Assembly: GCF_000003815.2 (NCBI RefSeq) | Contig: NC_049988.1 | Coordinates: 797,679-861,678, forward strand | Direction of reading: 5' to 3' | Length of the DNA: 64,000 nucleotides | Origin: Branchiostoma floridae | Lineage: Eukaryota; Chordata; Leptocardii; Amphioxiformes; Branchiostomatidae | Part shown: one piece after another, positions 61,458 through 64,000 of the stretch | Numbering within the stretch: the stretch's first letter is position 1 | Layout: each line of letters begins with the position of its first letter | Notes under the pieces: model-generated | What the model was told of the DNA's origin: nothing | Seen by the model: only the letters and a program-made list of their open reading frames with translations | Databases searched by the model: none | Translations under genes and position numbers: made by a program

Positions 61458-61728
61458 TATGTCATACCCACCTGAGAAAACCACTGTTTTGATGCGAAAT
61501 GCGCCAGAAGTTGAACAAATTTGTTGCCCTCGAAAAAAAAGCGTTTCAACAGTAATGTTCCAACGTCCGAATCAGGTATTCGAACTTTCGATGGCGCCGT
61601 ACTCGGCCCACTCGAAACAGTTCGATTTATTCGAATGGAGCCCGTGTGATAAGCCTGGGCCGTACGGAAAGTTATCAGCCGGTCCAGAACACCCGTATCG
61701 AACGTTTTCGCGTCACAGGTATGACATA
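61458..61728. mobile_element. Small MITE with TATGTCATACC ends
   Basis: Starts tatgtcatacccacctg and ends cacaggtatgacata. The interior is partly palindromic around 'ttcgaatggagc'. No protein. Confidence 0.7.
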
Positions 61729-62310
61729 ATAGGGGGTATAGCCCCGGCCGGGCTCTGAAGCCGCAATTTGTCCCGCAGGACTTCCAAAAATGGAGAGAGT
61801 GGATACCTCTCGTTGTTGTTTTTTGTTGTTGTTGTTTACTACTTCTTGATGCTTGACGAGGTCTCCTCAACTGTACGTTAAGTTTCCTGTGTCAAAGTTT
61901 AGATCACGATTTATAGATCACGGCTCAATTTTTCGTCGGGTCCCGGCTTGATTTTAATTGCGAGTTTAAAACATTCGGGGGCCCGGCGTGCTCAAAAATA
62001 GCCCAGTAGCCTTAGGGTGTCGCGCCGGGCTACATTTTACCACTTTGTCTCTATTCAAGAGTCTGAGATCGTTCTGTAAACAATCAAACAATATAGATAG
62101 AATCTACACAGCTGATGAAAGACCTATAATATGTATAACTTACTACTTTTCTACTCCCAAAGCAGGAAATTTCAAGTCAGTTTCAGCCAAAAAGACCTAT
62201 TCCCTGAGGAATGCATTGGTGCATTTTAGAATACATGTACCAGTCTGTACCTCCAGTTCAAGCATAATATTTAATGTAAAGAAGCTTCGTCACTCAGGAG
62301 TCGCTAAAAG
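61729..62310. other. No gene seen; diverged repeat
   Basis: 61940-62010 (gggtcccggcttgattttaa, gggcccggcgtgctc) resembles 62890-62965 (gggtcccgggctgactttaa, ggggccctgccgttctg), a dispersed family. The long frame starting at 61988 has no recognised content. Confidence 0.5.
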
Positions 62311-62680
62311 GCCACAACAAGTAAATTTTATTGATGACATCAGCACACTCACTCAGTTTCACCAGATTTCAGGAAAAATTTTTTTCTTCTTCGGGGAAGG
62401 TCAACATGACCATAAAGTACCAAAATGGGCAAAAAGTAATGGTGTGTTGCGGCCAAATGTTTGTATTTGTAGAAGTGACGCTAGCGAAGTAGCCATGACT
62501 GTATTTGCAGAAGTGAAATCTTGTTTGTATAAGTGACACCCGTATTGAAGCCATGCTTGTACATGTAGATCAACACGGTATTAAGTAATACCAGTGTCCA
62601 GACTAGTGTCGCATTTACTACACGGCTACTTCACTTCTTGAATACAGGAATGAATGCCTTGTGGGCTGTGCTACCATGTT
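62311..62680. mobile_element. MITE family A, copy 3
   Basis: Starts ggccacaacaagtaaatttt, the family terminus. Inside, gaatacaggaatgaatgcct, tgt is the inverse of aaggcattcattcctgtat in the other copies. The far end is diverged. Confidence 0.75.
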
Positions 62681-62884
62681 TCGTCAAGGAGCTTTTATCG
62701 AAAGCTCCTTGGATTCGTCACTTCAATTTTTGTTCATTAGATAGAAAGCATGGCAACTTTAACTTGTTTTCTTTTTGTGACCATGTTAATTCGAATATAT
62801 GCAAGACATCCATACGAGCATCATCGTCCTTTAAAAAAGTATTCAACCATATACTGTAAATCTTACAAACTTTAAGCATCCCTC

Positions 62885-63025
62885 CGTGTACCCCACCGGG
62901 TCCCGGGCTGACTTTAACTCCGACTTTAAATGAACACGGGGCCCTGCCGTTCTGAAAGATATCCCGGGGAGCCGAAGGTCCCACTGGGCCATGTAGGGGT
63001 CGAGCCCAAAAGTGCCAAGAAAAAA
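62885..63025. repeat. Dispersed GC-rich repeat
   Basis: Related to 61940-62010 and in part to 48000-48015 (cggcagggccc). Lies in the presumed 5' intron of the KLHL gene. Confidence 0.5.
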
Positions 63026-63132
63026 GCCCGCGAACTTTCCGGCAGGGTCCTTTGACAATTGACCATAGCCTAAACTATATTTACGTATACAGCAAAGTTT
63101 AAATGCTCTGTTCATGAATTTCAGGACACAAG

Positions 63133-64000
63133 ATGGCTTCCTCAGTCCCGGAAGAGCCAGCCGTCTCACAACTGATGCAAGTTGACGACTGTGAATTCCG
63201 AGATACCACTCATGCTGAGGGAATACTCCGGGTTTTGAACCAACAGAGAACTACTGGCATCCTCACGGACGTCGTGTTGAGTGTTGGTGATACCCGGTTT
63301 CCTTGTCACAAAGCTGTGTTATCAAGCAATCCATACTTTGCGGCAATGTTCTCCATGGACTTAAAGGAACATCTTGAAGGGAAAGTACGTCTCGAAGGAG
63401 TTGACAAGGAAACAGTGAAAATCCTTCTTGACTTTATCTACACAGGAGCTATATTAATCCACCATACAAATGTACAGTCGCTCCTGGAGGCATCATGTAT
63501 GTTCCAGCTTACGAAAATCACCAACGCCTGTTGCCAGTTTCTGGAGAAAAACCTCGATTCTAGTAACTGCCTTGGTATCTGGAACCTTGCCGATGCTCTA
63601 GGCTGTACTGGTTTGTGCGAAGCTGCGAGGACATGTGCACTGCATAGGTTTGCAGATGTTGCACGTGAGGAGGAGATTGCGGAAATTCCTATCCATCAGT
63701 TACAAGAGTATCTTGCCCATGACAGTCTGAAAACAAGGAATGAAGAGCTAGTGTTTGAGACTCTAGTGCAGTGGATGAAGACTCATGAAAAGGAAAGTAG
63801 GTGTCGGATAAAGGATCTCTTGGCTTTAGTCCGCCTTCCGTTTCTACAATACAGCTATCTAGTCAAGACTGTCCAGGCGAATCCATTCGTCAGGCAGTCG
63901 CAAGAATGTATTCAGATGACGGAGACAGCAAAAAGTTACTGGAGTCCATGTTTTGGATCAGTACGAGACATAAAACCCAGACGTTTCAGCAAACAGATGA
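63133..64000 (+). CDS. BTB-BACK-Kelch protein (KLHL24-like), N-terminal 289 residues
   Basis: ATG at 63133 lies 9 bases after an acceptor (tgaatttcag|gacacaag), so the exon carries a little 5' UTR. The frame is open to the window edge. The BTB domain spans residues about 35-141: HAEGILRVLNQQR, TDVVLSVGDTRFPCHKAVLS and NPYFAAMF, then FIYTG. The BACK domain spans about 146-248: NCLGIWNLADALGC, then VRLPFL. The linker (IKPRRF) would lead into Kelch repeats, which lie beyond position 64000. KLHL proteins recruit substrates to Cullin-3 ubiquitin ligases. The start (HAE.IL..N..R...LTDV) and linker resemble KLHL24/KLHL6 most closely, but amphioxus has many KLHL paralogues, so orthology is not claimed. 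Confidence 0.93.
   Translation, partial: MASSVPEEPAVSQLMQVDDCEFRDTTHAEGILRVLNQQRTTGILTDVVLSVGDTRFPCHKAVLSSNPYFAAMFSMDLKEHLEGKVRLEGVDKETVKILLDFIYTGAILIHHTNVQSLLEASCMFQLTKITNACCQFLEKNLDSSNCLGIWNLADALGCTGLCEAARTCALHRFADVAREEEIAEIPIHQLQEYLAHDSLKTRNEELVFETLVQWMKTHEKESRCRIKDLLALVRLPFLQYSYLVKTVQANPFVRQSQECIQMTETAKSYWSPCFGSVRDIKPRRFSKQM

Overview
Eukaryotic nuclear DNA with small exons, GT-AG introns, no operons and very dense short transposable elements. The gene set (a ciliogenesis CATIP-like gene, BAMBI, an alpha-2,8-sialyltransferase, an NHL-repeat TRIM-type fragment and a BTB-BACK-Kelch gene), together with the style of MITEs and tRNA-SINEs, points to an invertebrate chordate, most likely an amphioxus (Branchiostoma). 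This is inferred from protein resemblance read by eye; no search was run. Two runs of exactly 100 N (12574-12673 and 57822-57921) are scaffold gaps in a draft assembly.

Layout, all recognisable host genes on the + strand. (1) 1197-3540: last four exons of a CATIP-like gene. The acceptor and start of the last exon are present three times in tandem. A 499-bp MITE begins 14 bases after the stop. (2) 8.4-10.3 kb: a 163-bp tandem array followed by a roughly 600-700 bp duplicated block. (3) 11141-19270: a full-length LTR retroelement with almost identical 1.41-kb LTRs. I can read no reverse transcriptase or integrase in it. It holds a nested TTAA-flanked element and a broken DEAD-box helicase (Vasa/DDX4-like) copy. 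(4) 21556-31319: complete BAMBI in three exons, 263 aa, with an 8.1-kb first intron full of repeats. (5) 33.5-34.2 kb: tail of a non-LTR retrotransposon. (6) 35866-44014: an ST8Sia-like sialyltransferase in five exons. Its main catalytic exon carries an in-frame TAA and an 883-bp palindromic insertion, so this copy looks disrupted. (7) 44-57.6 kb: intergenic, with microsatellites, SINEs, a second non-LTR tail and three further repeat structures (a TTAA MITE, a 43-bp array and an 88-bp array). (8) 57922-58384: NHL-repeat end of a TRIM-like gene after a gap, with one internal stop. (9) 63133-64000: 5' part of a KLHL24-like gene running off the window.

The genes do not form one pathway: BAMBI dampens BMP/activin signalling, CATIP is a cilium/actin factor, ST8Sia builds sialic acid chains in the Golgi, and KLHL proteins are Cul3 adaptors. 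The most unusual points are the disrupted sialyltransferase, an endothelin-like cysteine pattern in its upstream exon, the triplicated splice acceptor in CATIP, and the helicase copy inside a young retroelement.
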